Assembly (NCBI GenBank): GCA_902773165.1
Contig: CACYDO010000126.1
Location: forward strand, 1-10,527
From: an uncultured Ruminococcus sp.
Lineage (GTDB): Bacteria > Bacillota > Clostridia > Oscillospirales > Acutalibacteraceae
Direction: 5' to 3'
DNA: 10,527 bases
Under the pieces are notes generated by a model. The model was given only the letters and a program-made list of their open reading frames with translations. It was not told where the DNA came from and did not search any database. Shown in pieces: positions 1 through 5,840 of the stretch. Position numbers and translations under genes: made by a program. The first letter of the stretch is position 1, and each line of letters starts with the position of its first letter.

Positions 1-84
1 CGCACTCTGCGCGCCCGCGTTAGTTATTGCGTTGAAAAGCGTACTCTTTCCGACATTCGGAAGACCGACTATACCTAATTTCAT
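1..84 (-). CDS. ychF: Ribosome-binding ATPase/GTPase YchF, N-terminal 28 residues (runs off the left edge)
   Basis: The visible peptide starts [18 protein letters not shown], which is the G1/P-loop of the Obg-family protein YchF (GLPNVGKST), a conserved cytoplasmic nucleotide hydrolase that associates with ribosomes. The ATG is at 82-84. A Shine-Dalgarno AAAGGAG (97-103, minus strand) lies 12 bases upstream, but that sequence belongs to the inserted element, not to the original chromosome. The first 17 coding bases are part of the 20 bp att repeat, so insertion keeps the reading frame and protein sequence intact while replacing everything upstream. The rest of the gene is outside the window. 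Confidence 0.93.
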   Translation of the reverse strand, partial: MKLGIVGLPNVGKSTLFNAITNAGAQSA

Positions 85-87
85 TTT
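68..87. repeat. att core, left copy (inside ychF start)
   Basis: This 20 bp sequence is identical to 10441-10460 and in the same orientation. Flanking bases differ (g/a before, a/t after), so the exact identity is limited to 20 bp. It covers the ychF start codon and 14 further coding bases plus three upstream bases. It is the expected strand-exchange region of the neighbouring tyrosine integrase. Confidence 0.88.
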
Positions 88-96
88 ATTTCACTT

Positions 97-103
97 CTCC
101 TTT
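97..103 (-). promoter_or_regulatory. Element-supplied ribosome binding site for ychF
   Basis: On the minus strand this reads AAAGGAG, 12 bases before the ychF ATG. The displaced native leader at the right end has AGGAG (10470-10474), also exactly 12 bases before its ATG. The intervening bases are similar (AAGTGAAATAAA versus ATGTGAGTAAAA). The element thus appears to provide a look-alike leader that keeps ychF translated after insertion. I could not identify a strong promoter for ychF within the element end. Confidence 0.65.
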
Positions 104-139
104 ATTTATCAGGGGTTTCGGCGTTTCAAAAACAGCATT

Positions 140-161
140 TACGCCATTTCTACGCCATTTT
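140..161. repeat. Tandem TACGCCATTT repeat, probable integrase arm sites (left)
   Basis: Two 11-mers in direct tandem: TACGCCATTTC (140-150) and TACGCCATTTT (151-161). The same pair occurs at the other end (10294-10315) in the same orientation and otherwise not in the window that I noticed. Short direct repeats near both att cores are what the N-terminal arm-binding domain of Tn916/lambda-type integrases binds. The assignment is by position and repetition only. Confidence 0.6.
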
Positions 162-170
162 AATTATTCA

Positions 171-199
171 AAGGGCTGTTTTTGCTTAATATAGCCCTT
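171..199 (-). terminator. Weak hairpin at the end of the integrase gene
   Basis: AAGGGCT (171-177) pairs with AGCCCTT (193-199), with a 15-base loop. The hairpin overlaps the integrase stop codon (198-200). On the minus strand it is followed by TGAATAATT, not a clean T-run, so termination may be leaky and integrase transcription could read on into ychF. Confidence 0.35.
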
Positions 200-1385
200 A
201 AATTTCCGTATCGTTATTCGATTCAAACTGCTGTACCGCCTTGTATAATGATTCATCGGTCACATGAACATAAGTATCCATTGTGGTTTTAATGCTCGAA
301 TGACCTAAAAGCCTTTGCAGAACCTTCGGCGGTACGCCTCTTTCTATTGCTCTTGTGGCGTAAGTATGGCGTAAGGTGTGCATTGAAAAGGGCGGAATAC
401 CTGCAACCTCGCACAGCTTGTAGAGATGTGTATCATACGAACTGTTCTTTGCGGGCATTCCCGTTCTGAAATTGATAAACACCAGATCACGCATATAAAG
501 GCTTGAACACTGACCCGTTTTTCTGTCCGTATATGTCAGCACCTGATTCAAGTTTTCTGACATTTTCTGTGTTTTCCGCTTCTCCAAAATCTCAAGAAGA
601 ATATCGCACGCACGATTTGTAAGAGGAATTGTCCTGTAGCTTGTCTGTGTTTTGGGCGGTCCTGCTCTCCAAGTCTTTTGCTTGTGCCTGAATTCAAGAG
701 TTTTGCTGACTGTGAGGGTTTTGTTCTCCAAATCGACACAATCCCAAGTCAAGCCTATCAATTCGCCTGTTCTGATTCCCGTTTCGAGGATCAGGGCATA
801 TTGATAATAGTTATGAGAGGTTTTCGCCGTTTCAAGGAACTTCCTTTGCTCGTCAACGCTTAATACTCTGTGGTCGCTTGCCGCCTTGACGGGCTTTGTA
901 TATCTCACACCGTCCATAGGGTGCTTTGATATAACATCGTTCATAACAGCCGCACGAAACATTGTACCCATTGTGATAAACACCTGTCTGATAGTAGAAC
1001 CTGCATAATCTTTCATCATCTTGTTGAGTATCATCTTGCAGTGCATAGGCTTAACATCGGAAATCATCATTTTGCCGATCGTGGGCTGTATGTTCTTTTC
1101 GTACCGCTCTCTGTAGTTCCTTCGGGTGTTTGGCGACAGGTCTGCTATGATATTATCATACCAATAATTAAACCATGTATCGACCGATACCGTAGATGTA
1201 ACGCCCGTTATACCGTGAGAATCCTCATATCTGGAATCAGCAAGCCAATTACGAGCTTCGGGCAGCGTAGCGAAATACTTTTCAACCCGCTTGCCGCTTC
1301 TTGTTACATACCTTGCGGAATACTTCTTATCCTTGCGCTGTGAAAGACCTTTTCCGATCTCTCGCCCTTTCAAATCTTTACCCAT
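198..1385 (-). CDS. int: Tyrosine site-specific integrase (Tn916 Int-like), 395 aa
   Basis: This enzyme would cut and join the att cores during integration and excision. It has the three-domain layout of arm-binding integrases. Residues 1-58 are a small basic N-terminal domain (LKGREIGKGLSQRKDKKYSARY) resembling the Tn916 Int arm-binding fold, about 65-160 is the core-binding SAM-like helical domain, and 170-390 is the catalytic domain. Catalytic residues are visible: Arg205 (TGIRTGE), Lys245 in the beta hairpin, His336 and Arg339 (HTLRH), His362 (LLGHSS) and the nucleophile Tyr372 (DTYVH). I chose the ATG at 1383-1385 because AAGGA lies about 8 bases upstream; a longer reading start at 1463 has no ribosome binding site and would run through the promoter hairpin. 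The gene is complete and sits 110 bp from the left att core. A separate promoter at 1435-1463 suggests it is expressed independently of xis. Confidence 0.95.
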   Translation of the reverse strand: MGKDLKGREIGKGLSQRKDKKYSARYVTRSGKRVEKYFATLPEARNWLADSRYEDSHGITGVTSTVSVDTWFNYWYDNIIADLSPNTRRNYRERYEKNIQPTIGKMMISDVKPMHCKMILNKMMKDYAGSTIRQVFITMGTMFRAAVMNDVISKHPMDGVRYTKPVKAASDHRVLSVDEQRKFLETAKTSHNYYQYALILETGIRTGELIGLTWDCVDLENKTLTVSKTLEFRHKQKTWRAGPPKTQTSYRTIPLTNRACDILLEILEKRKTQKMSENLNQVLTYTDRKTGQCSSLYMRDLVFINFRTGMPAKNSSYDTHLYKLCEVAGIPPFSMHTLRHTYATRAIERGVPPKVLQRLLGHSSIKTTMDTYVHVTDESLYKAVQQFESNNDTEI

Positions 1386-1408
1386 ACCGTGTTCCTTTCT
1401 CCATTGAT

Positions 1409-1459
1409 GAGAAAAGAGCCGTGTACAACTTATTATTGTACCACAGAAGCTCTTTTCTC
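1409..1459. repeat. Long inverted repeat over the int promoter
   Basis: Outer arms GAGAAAAGAGC (1409-1419) and GCTCTTTTCTC (1449-1459) are perfectly complementary over 11 bp. Inner arms GTGTACAA (1421-1428) and TTGTACCAC (1436-1444) pair over 8 bp with one bulged base, around a 7-base loop. The structure encloses the predicted int promoter. It could be a paired operator or, in readthrough RNA from xis, a hairpin ahead of the int ribosome binding site. On the plus strand a T-run follows only after 7 bases, so it is a poor terminator. Confidence 0.6.
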
Positions 1460-1463
1460 TCAA
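1435..1463 (-). promoter_or_regulatory. Predicted int promoter
   Basis: On the minus strand TTGAGA (1458-1463), 17 bases, then TACAAT (1435-1440). Each box matches the sigma-70 consensus at five of six positions. Transcription would start near 1428, leaving a roughly 40-base leader with the ribosome binding site. The -10 and -35 boxes overlap the arms of the inverted repeat at 1409-1459. Confidence 0.6.
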
Positions 1464-1517
1464 TAGTTTTTTTGAATTAAATTTTGTTTTCTCAGACTGA
1501 TTGATGATTTGAAAATA

Positions 1518-1736
1518 TCAAATTACAATCTGTTTGCTGAGATATTCCTCAAATTCCTTTCTCTTAACAAGCTTCTTCGTGCCTACATACAGCACGAACG
1601 GACAGTTCGGTGTGCGAAGCATACTGTCGATCTTGTTAATTCCAATGTTCGTGTAAGCTGCCGCTTCACGCACAGACAGTATCGCTTTCTGCGGAACGGG
1701 AATCGAAATGATGTTTGCATTGTTGTCTTCTTTCAT
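1518..1736 (-). CDS. xis: Excisionase (Xis-like, winged-helix/MerR-type fold), 72 aa
   Basis: This small basic DNA-binding protein would direct the integrase toward excision. The pattern LSVREAAAYTNIGINKIDSMLRTPNCPFVLYVGTK, followed by a basic LVKRKEFEEYL end, matches the Tn916-type excisionase family: a helix-turn-helix, a beta wing ending in a K-R pair, and a final helix. Length is typical (about 65-75 aa). The ATG at 1734-1736 has a strong AGGAGG 7 bases upstream. It starts 21 bp after the primase stop and is almost certainly in the same transcript, so excision function would be made together with replication proteins. There is a 132 bp gap to int, which contains a separate int promoter. 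Confidence 0.85.
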   Translation of the reverse strand: MKEDNNANIISIPVPQKAILSVREAAAYTNIGINKIDSMLRTPNCPFVLYVGTKKLVKRKEFEEYLSKQIVI

Positions 1737-1757
1737 GATAAATCCTCCTAAAAATAT

Positions 1758-4166
1758 TTAATTGATTGAATCGTCATTATCTCCATTACCGCCATTTTCT
1801 TGGCTCTCGGACTGTGTCTGTATCGAGTTGCAGTCTGTCGGTATATTGATAGTGCTGTTGACATCGCCATTGGTATCACCATTGATACCGCCATTCAAAG
1901 CGCTCAGAATCTTGCCTAAGTCAATACGATACGGCGGCAATGGTGGTAATGGTGATAAATTACCGTTGTTCAGGGTTATGTATGTACCTCTCGAATTTCT
2001 TAAACTGATTTCAAAAGTAATACCGACATTTTCAAGATTGCTCTTGACCTCCTTAATACGCCTTGAAAGGCTGTTGGGAGCTTTCGGCATACTCTTGATA
2101 TTCGGGTTTATACCCTGCTTCTCGGCTTCTTCTTTGAGCCTTACCAAAAGCTCGGAAACTCGACCTGTCCACGACTCCGTATTGCGCATAAACTCTACAA
2201 TTAAGAATGCTACAATATCGGAGTTGACAGCTTCAACATTCTGAATCTTTTGGTTTGACTTATACTCCTTCATAAAGTTATCACCTGAACCGCCGATAGC
2301 TTCTGCTATCGCATACCCCCAGCGACAGAAATCCGCCATTCTTGTCAGCTTGTCAAGCCTGACAGTTGGGTAAATCTTAATAGCCTTTGAAAGAATGTCA
2401 AATACAGCACCGAGCAGATAAGGCTTGTCAGCTTCAAATGAATCATATATTCCTTGAAGCTCCTTCCGCTTATCTTCCGTAACTCTCTCCAACTCAAACA
2501 AAATAGAGCGGTCGAGCAGATCGGAACGATTCGCCACATTATTGATACCGTTGAGCGTCAGACATCTTTTGAATGTGAATATATAATCATCACCATTCGT
2601 ATGCAGTTTGCGTTCCTGTACGGCACCACCCGTAATGGCTCTGCATAATGTGTCACTTGTTTCATTGCTGATTGCAGATACATTATCAAACGGAAGATAA
2701 TGATGCTGCTGCAAATTTACAAGAAGCGTTTTGTAATCCTTTGTCAGCGTAAGAGTTTCCAACGCTGACGGGTCAATCAGCTTTTTCAGCAATACGCAAG
2801 CCGTACTTTTAGCCGCTCCCTTTTCTCCGAACAATATCGGCATAGGGTGCGGAATATCGGGCACAAAGCACGAAACGAGCCAACAGCAGAAGAGCAGCCG
2901 ATACTCGCTCATGTTGATGTACTGAAAAATCTTGTCAAGACTGCCCCCTCTTTTAGGCATAGCCTGTGGGGTCTGATGTCTGTATCTGTAAAACAGCTTT
3001 GAGACATCTTCGGTGATATTCCACCCGTCGGAATTGATTCTTACCGCCGACCATTCTCTGTTGGTAAGATCGTAGACAAAATCGCCGTCAAGTTTAGCAA
3101 CACGATTATTCAGAACATAAGTTGGAGATTCACCGAACTTTGTCTGAGCTTTCAGAATCGCAATCACCTGATTAAGTGCCTCCCTGCTTAACGCTCTTCC
3201 TGTTTTCTGATAAAACAAGTTCTGCGCCCACAGGCTGAACTCACTGCTTTCCAATGAGCAATTCTCCTTATGACCATCTATCACAAACTCGGCATACGCT
3301 TCGTTTCGACCGTCTAAGAAAAACTCTGTTTTTTCATTCCTGATAATATCAAGAAGAATTGTGCTTTTCTGCCGTTTATCCAATGCGTAATCTGAAATTT
3401 CGCCGTTGTCGGCTTCGTCAATCTCTGATTCGGGTAACTCGGGTAAGCTGTCAATTTCCGACATTGAATGTCCTGCTTGAAGCCAATCGTAAATATCGCC
3501 CTTCTGCGGCAAATCGGGCAGAAGCTTGATAACCGCCCACGGAATAACAGCCTTTACTTTTTTGGCATATTCCATTCCGGGCTTGTCATTATCGGGAATG
3601 ATGATGACCTTCTTTCCCATAAAATACTTACCGTCTGTTTCCGTAAACTTGGAATTAGAGCCGCTGTCAAGTGTGGTAGCTGTAAAACCTTGTTTGTTTA
3701 CAGCTTCGGCGCACTTCTCGCCCTCTACAAAATAAATGGTATCTGCTTTTGATACTTCTGGCAGATTGAAGGGAATATGATGTGTTCCTTTCAATCCATA
3801 AGTACCGTCGGGAAGAACGAACAAAAATGATTTTGTGCCGTCTTCATAATCCAGCCGCTTCTTGCTGTAGAGAAGTGTGCCGTCGCTGTTCCTATACGGG
3901 TAAACGGTTTCTTTTACAACCGTTTTCTTGTCCGACTGCTTGTAGGGTTGATTCCCGATATATAGATCTCGCTTCCTCAACCCTAAAGCGTGAAGCACAG
4001 CTTCTTCGGGGCAATGCGCCATACACTCGATGTTGACCCAATCCTTATTTACATATATTATAAGGCTCGGTGTCTTGTCATCATGGCACGGGCAAAGACA
4101 TTCGTATCTGTTTCTGCGTTGCTTCAACTGATACGGTTTGAGCTTGGCAAGAATGTCATTCAACAT
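1758..4166 (-). CDS. Primase-helicase: zinc finger, Toprim and AAA+ domains, 802 aa
   Basis: Likely replication initiator/primase of the element. From the N-terminus: a CHC2-like zinc finger (residues 22-60, with CLCPCHDDKTPS and CMAHC); a Toprim fold (about 143-215, catalytic EGE at 148-150 and DND at 192-194); a linker; and an SF3/D5-like AAA+ helicase. The helicase has Walker A GEKGAAKST at 447-455, a Walker B-like HYLPFDN ending near Asp494, a sensor Asn near 539 and an arginine-finger region NRSDLLDRS at 546-554. The last 70 residues are low-complexity (PLPPLPP, then NGG/NGD repeats), and their DNA contains iteron-like repeats. I chose the ATG at 4164-4166 because AAGGAG lies 7 bases upstream; an 18-residue longer reading has no such site. 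It overlaps the preceding 56-aa gene by 11 bp. The primase-helicase role is clear from motifs; that it replicates the excised circle is inference. Confidence 0.92.
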   Translation of the reverse strand: MLNDILAKLKPYQLKQRRNRYECLCPCHDDKTPSLIIYVNKDWVNIECMAHCPEEAVLHALGLRKRDLYIGNQPYKQSDKKTVVKETVYPYRNSDGTLLYSKKRLDYEDGTKSFLFVLPDGTYGLKGTHHIPFNLPEVSKADTIYFVEGEKCAEAVNKQGFTATTLDSGSNSKFTETDGKYFMGKKVIIIPDNDKPGMEYAKKVKAVIPWAVIKLLPDLPQKGDIYDWLQAGHSMSEIDSLPELPESEIDEADNGEISDYALDKRQKSTILLDIIRNEKTEFFLDGRNEAYAEFVIDGHKENCSLESSEFSLWAQNLFYQKTGRALSREALNQVIAILKAQTKFGESPTYVLNNRVAKLDGDFVYDLTNREWSAVRINSDGWNITEDVSKLFYRYRHQTPQAMPKRGGSLDKIFQYINMSEYRLLFCCWLVSCFVPDIPHPMPILFGEKGAAKSTACVLLKKLIDPSALETLTLTKDYKTLLVNLQQHHYLPFDNVSAISNETSDTLCRAITGGAVQERKLHTNGDDYIFTFKRCLTLNGINNVANRSDLLDRSILFELERVTEDKRKELQGIYDSFEADKPYLLGAVFDILSKAIKIYPTVRLDKLTRMADFCRWGYAIAEAIGGSGDNFMKEYKSNQKIQNVEAVNSDIVAFLIVEFMRNTESWTGRVSELLVRLKEEAEKQGINPNIKSMPKAPNSLSRRIKEVKSNLENVGITFEISLRNSRGTYITLNNGNLSPLPPLPPYRIDLGKILSALNGGINGDTNGDVNSTINIPTDCNSIQTQSESQENGGNGDNDDSIN
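1770..1956. repeat. Iteron-like repeats inside the primase 3' end, candidate replication origin
   Basis: Plus-strand 9-mers of consensus ATCNCCATT: ATCGTCATT, ATCTCCATT, ACCGCCATT head to tail at 1770-1796. Then ATCGCCATT, ATCACCATT, ACCGCCATT start at 1863, 1875 and 1887 (12 bp period). Two copies in reverse orientation, AATGGTGGT and AATGGTGAT, lie at 1939-1956. The forward set encodes NGG/NGD repeats, while the reverse set encodes Pro-Leu, so the shared feature is at DNA level. Iterons inside or beside an initiator gene are known for lambda O and for phage satellites. Origin function is inferred. Confidence 0.5.
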
Positions 4167-4326
4167 TTTTAGTCTCCTTTCTCTCATCGCCGTTGGTATT
4201 ATTATTGATTGATTCCTCATATATAGAGTTTATCAAATCAACAGCAACAGGCTCGTTTCTTGAAATATCGTGTTGTGGAATATCAAACAGTTTCTTTGAT
4301 ATTCTCCTTACGGCTTTCTTTTTCAT
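4156..4326 (-). CDS. Small unknown protein, 56 aa, translationally coupled to the primase
   Basis: An open frame beginning MKKKAVRRISKKLFDIPQHD. It starts one base after the stop of the 67-aa gene and ends 11 bp inside the primase gene. A purine run (GGGGGAATGAT) precedes the ATG, so translation by reinitiation from the upstream gene is likely. The first 13 residues are strongly basic (K/R-rich), and the remainder is acidic and Asn-rich. The frame contains the primase ribosome binding site. I do not recognise a family; tight packing between two genes of the same operon is the main argument that it is real. Confidence 0.55.
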   Translation of the reverse strand: MKKKAVRRISKKLFDIPQHDISRNEPVAVDLINSIYEESINNNTNGDERKETKNVE

Positions 4327-4327
4327 A

Positions 4328-4531
4328 TCATTCCCCCGCTTTCTTGTCGTTCATGTTATTGAGATAGTCAAACAAGCAACTATCGGTAAGGAGTGTCAAC
4401 TGTTCTGTATGACCGTCAACATCAATTACCAATGTCGGATATTTTCCGTCAAGTAATTCCACACGATAGCCTTCTACCTTCGGATCGGATAAAACATCTA
4501 AAAGTAAAGTCAACAAGCTGTTCGTAAACAT
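4328..4531 (-). CDS. Small unknown protein, 67 aa, first main gene of the replication operon
   Basis: Starts MFTNSLLTLLLDVLSDPKVE and continues with alternating hydrophobic/polar stretches (GYRVELLDGKYPTLVIDVDG) that look like a short beta sheet. It ends in an acidic/basic tail, NNMNDKKAGE. A longer in-frame reading to 4732 is possible, but it lacks a ribosome binding site, and its extra 67 residues overlap the promoter region. The ATG at 4529-4531 has AAGGGGG about 8 bases upstream. A hairpin (4548-4577) lies immediately in front of this site, and a 28-aa leader ORF overlaps the start. No family recognised; soluble, no membrane segment. Confidence 0.65.
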   Translation of the reverse strand: MFTNSLLTLLLDVLSDPKVEGYRVELLDGKYPTLVIDVDGHTEQLTLLTDSCLFDYLNNMNDKKAGE

Positions 4532-4596
4532 ATCTGCACCCCCTTCCTTATCACAAAACACACAACGCTTGTGATAATAGTCTTTTGATTTTCCAT
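4510..4596 (-). CDS. Possible 28-aa leader peptide
   Basis: A short frame reading MENQKTIITSVVCFVIRKGV... with a good AGGAG (4606-4610) 9 bases before its ATG. It overlaps the start of the 67-aa gene by 22 bp and runs through the hairpin at 4548-4577. A ribosome translating it would open that hairpin and uncover the next ribosome binding site, which would make it a coupling or attenuation leader. Its central residues are hydrophobic. It may be non-functional as a protein. Confidence 0.4.
   Translation of the reverse strand: MENQKTIITSVVCFVIRKGVQICLRTAC
4548..4577 (-). promoter_or_regulatory. Leader hairpin next to a ribosome binding site
   Basis: TTATCACAA (4548-4556) and TTGTGATAA (4569-4577) are perfectly complementary over 9 bp, with a 12-base loop. 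In the minus-strand RNA the second arm runs straight into GGAAGGGGG, the ribosome binding site of the 67-aa gene. It has no T-run, so it is not a terminator. It could also be a DNA operator. Confidence 0.5.
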
Positions 4597-4633
4597 AGGC
4601 AATTTCTCCTTTTCTCTTGCGGTCACAAGCCAA

Positions 4634-4807
4634 ATGTCTTATAATAAGAATGAGGTTGAACCGCAATATCCTGTTTGCGTTTACCGAAGACCGCCGTTTT
4701 GGTATTACAAGTGCCAAAGCGGCATTTTTCATTGTCCGTATGAAAGCGGATATGATTGCTTGCCCTCAGTATGTGCATATTATAAGCCCTATGGTGGGGT
4801 GAAATAA
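4634..4807 (+). CDS. Uncertain Cys/Tyr-rich ORF, 57 aa
   Basis: A plus-strand frame beginning MSYNKNEVEPQYPVCVYRRP and ending AYYKPYGGVK, with cysteines at 15, 27, 34, 42 and 47 and many Tyr/Pro residues. The composition looks like a small metal-binding protein. Against it, no ribosome binding site precedes the ATG, it overlaps the predicted minus-strand promoter, and it contains a hairpin (4693-4702 with 4714-4723, followed by TTTTT) that could be a terminator. It may be a real short gene, a remnant, or chance. No family recognised. Confidence 0.3.
   Translation: MSYNKNEVEPQYPVCVYRRPPFWYYKCQSGIFHCPYESGYDCLPSVCAYYKPYGGVK
4638..4666 (-). promoter_or_regulatory. Predicted promoter of the replication/excision operon
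   Basis: Minus strand: TTGCGG (4661-4666), 17 bases, TATAAG (4638-4643). The -10 matches five of six consensus bases and the -35 only three. A transcript would begin about 35 bases before the first possible start codon (4596). It could need activation or derepression. Confidence 0.4.
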
Positions 4808-4843
4808 ACTATCGAGAATATGTTTTTTTATAAAAAATTTTTT

Positions 4844-4883
4844 CCGCTATTGTATTGATAATTTCTCTTTAGCGGAGTATAAT
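4844..4883 (+). promoter_or_regulatory. Promoter and probable operator of the 180-aa regulator
   Basis: TTGATA (4855-4860), 17 bases, TATAAT (4878-4883) is a near-consensus sigma-70 promoter. Inverted half-sites CCGCTA (4844-4849) and TAGCGG (4870-4875) bracket the -35 box and spacer. An AT-only tract precedes them at about 4821-4843. The arrangement suggests autoregulation by the HTH protein encoded just downstream. Confidence 0.65.
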
Positions 4884-4914
4884 GAGGATATAATATCAAC
4901 TAAGGAGAAATTTT

Positions 4915-5457
4915 ATGCTTGATTCAGAGGAATTTTCGATTACCTTCGGCGAGAGTTTAAGAAAAATACGCAAAGCCAAAGATTTTACGCAGCAAAAACT
5001 CGCTGATGCGGCAGATACTTCAACTACTATTATCTCCGATTATGAAAACGCAAAAAAGCGCCCGTCTTTACTTTACGCAAAAGCTTTGGCGGAAGCACTA
5101 AATGTTACTGTTGATAATTTGTGCGGAGAGGATCACAACTCACGATATGTAAAAGAGTTAGAGCGGCGACCTATAGTGGCTCTGATTACAGTAATCAAAC
5201 TATTCAGATTTCGTATTACAGTATTGGAAGACGGAAGCATAAACCTGACTATGCCGCGCGACAGGGCAGGTTATTCATCAACGGAAATCAGGAACTTCTT
5301 TAAGGAATATGAGCTTGTTCAGCAGTTTTCCGACAAAGCCGACAGTGCTTCGGGAACGGAAATGACAGAACAGCTTATTAACCATCTCCAAAGCAAATAT
5401 GACTTTCTGCCTGATTTGCCCGTATATATACCAAAGAATTTAGACAAGAAAAAATAA
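4915..5457 (+). CDS. XRE-family transcriptional regulator, 180 aa
   Basis: A cytoplasmic DNA-binding protein. Residues 10-70 are a Cro/CI-type helix-turn-helix (FGESLRKIRKAKDFTQQKLA, then TSTTIISDYENAKKRPS, then ALAEALNVTVDNL). The last 110 residues are a separate domain of unknown function with a beta segment (FRFRITVLEDGSINLTMP) and a helical part (IRNFFKEYELVQQF); I see no LexA-type peptidase motif. AAGGAG lies 7 bases before the ATG. It is transcribed away from the replication/excision operon, so it is the natural candidate to control that operon. It ends just before a strong hairpin terminator. Confidence 0.85.
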   Translation: MLDSEEFSITFGESLRKIRKAKDFTQQKLADAADTSTTIISDYENAKKRPSLLYAKALAEALNVTVDNLCGEDHNSRYVKELERRPIVALITVIKLFRFRITVLEDGSINLTMPRDRAGYSSTEIRNFFKEYELVQQFSDKADSASGTEMTEQLINHLQSKYDFLPDLPVYIPKNLDKKK

Positions 5458-5461
5458 CAAA

Positions 5462-5494
5462 ACAGCCGCTGAACTTTCTCCATTCAGCGGCTGT
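5462..5494. terminator. Bidirectional hairpin terminator
   Basis: ACAGCCGCTGAA (5462-5473) pairs perfectly with TTCAGCGGCTGT (5483-5494) over 12 bp, with a 9-base loop. Downstream on the plus strand is a weak ATCTATATTT. On the minus strand the stem is followed by TTTTGTTATTTTTT, which is the better termination signal. It separates the 180-aa regulator from the structured non-coding region. Confidence 0.8.
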
Positions 5495-5840
5495 ATCTAT
5501 ATTTCAATCTGCAAGTCGGTATGACCGTACAGACCTTGTTTTTATTTCTGCAATTTCAAAATAACCATAGTGAATCTGTAAATTCGGTAAAGACAAATTT
5601 TCGGAACAGGGTTTCCGTGGTTTTTCTCTATCCAAGTTAGATAGCTTCACCGTCTGAAAGTTTCAGACGGTTACGACGAAAAACCGAAGACCGACAAAAA
5701 GTCAGTCCTCTCTGCCTTCACTATTATTAAAGGTTAAAAAAGGCTGCGTATCGCCCGATACACAGTCCTTTGATTGTTATGGATAAATATGGGGATAGGT
5801 TATAAACCGTCTGAGAAGCCCTGCGATACGCTTGCAGCGG
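5495..5840. other. Non-coding region with several stable secondary structures
   Basis: No convincing gene is visible in about 350 bp. The region holds a predicted three-way junction: an outer stem (5619-5626 with 5678-5685, 8 bp) encloses a 5 bp hairpin (5628-5632 with 5640-5644) and a perfect 10 bp hairpin (5649-5658 with 5662-5671). A further hairpin (5689-5707) follows directly. A 9 bp long-range pair, GCGTATCGC (5746-5754) with GCGATACGC (5823-5831), and a second CCGTCTGA copy near 5809-5816 also occur. It may be a regulatory RNA, an origin of replication or transfer, or both. A 39-codon frame at about 5520 has no ribosome binding site. Confidence 0.45.
5736..5761 (-). terminator. Likely terminator of the 114-aa repressor gene
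   Basis: On the minus strand GTATCG...CGATAC (5748-5761) forms a short hairpin, followed by GCAGCC and six T's (5736-5741). The same GCGATACGC sequence can instead pair with GCGTATCGC 70 bases earlier in the transcript (5823-5831). Two competing folds are therefore possible. Confidence 0.5.

Noticed and set aside
198..1463. Longer integrase start at 1463
   Set aside because: The extra 26 residues have no ribosome binding site and cross the int promoter and its inverted repeat.
1770..1956. CRISPR-like or microsatellite repeat
   Set aside because: The units are 9-12 bp in both orientations without unique spacers and lie in a coding frame, so this is neither a CRISPR array nor a simple slippage repeat.
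4693..4728. Hairpin with T-run on the plus strand as a terminator
   Set aside because: The 10 bp stem (one G-T pair) plus TTTTT looks good, but no established plus-strand gene ends upstream of it, and it lies inside a possible coding frame. I mention it only within that frame's entry.
5520..5639. 39-codon plus-strand frame in the structured region
   Set aside because: It has no ribosome binding site and runs into the predicted junction. RNA or DNA structure explains the region better.
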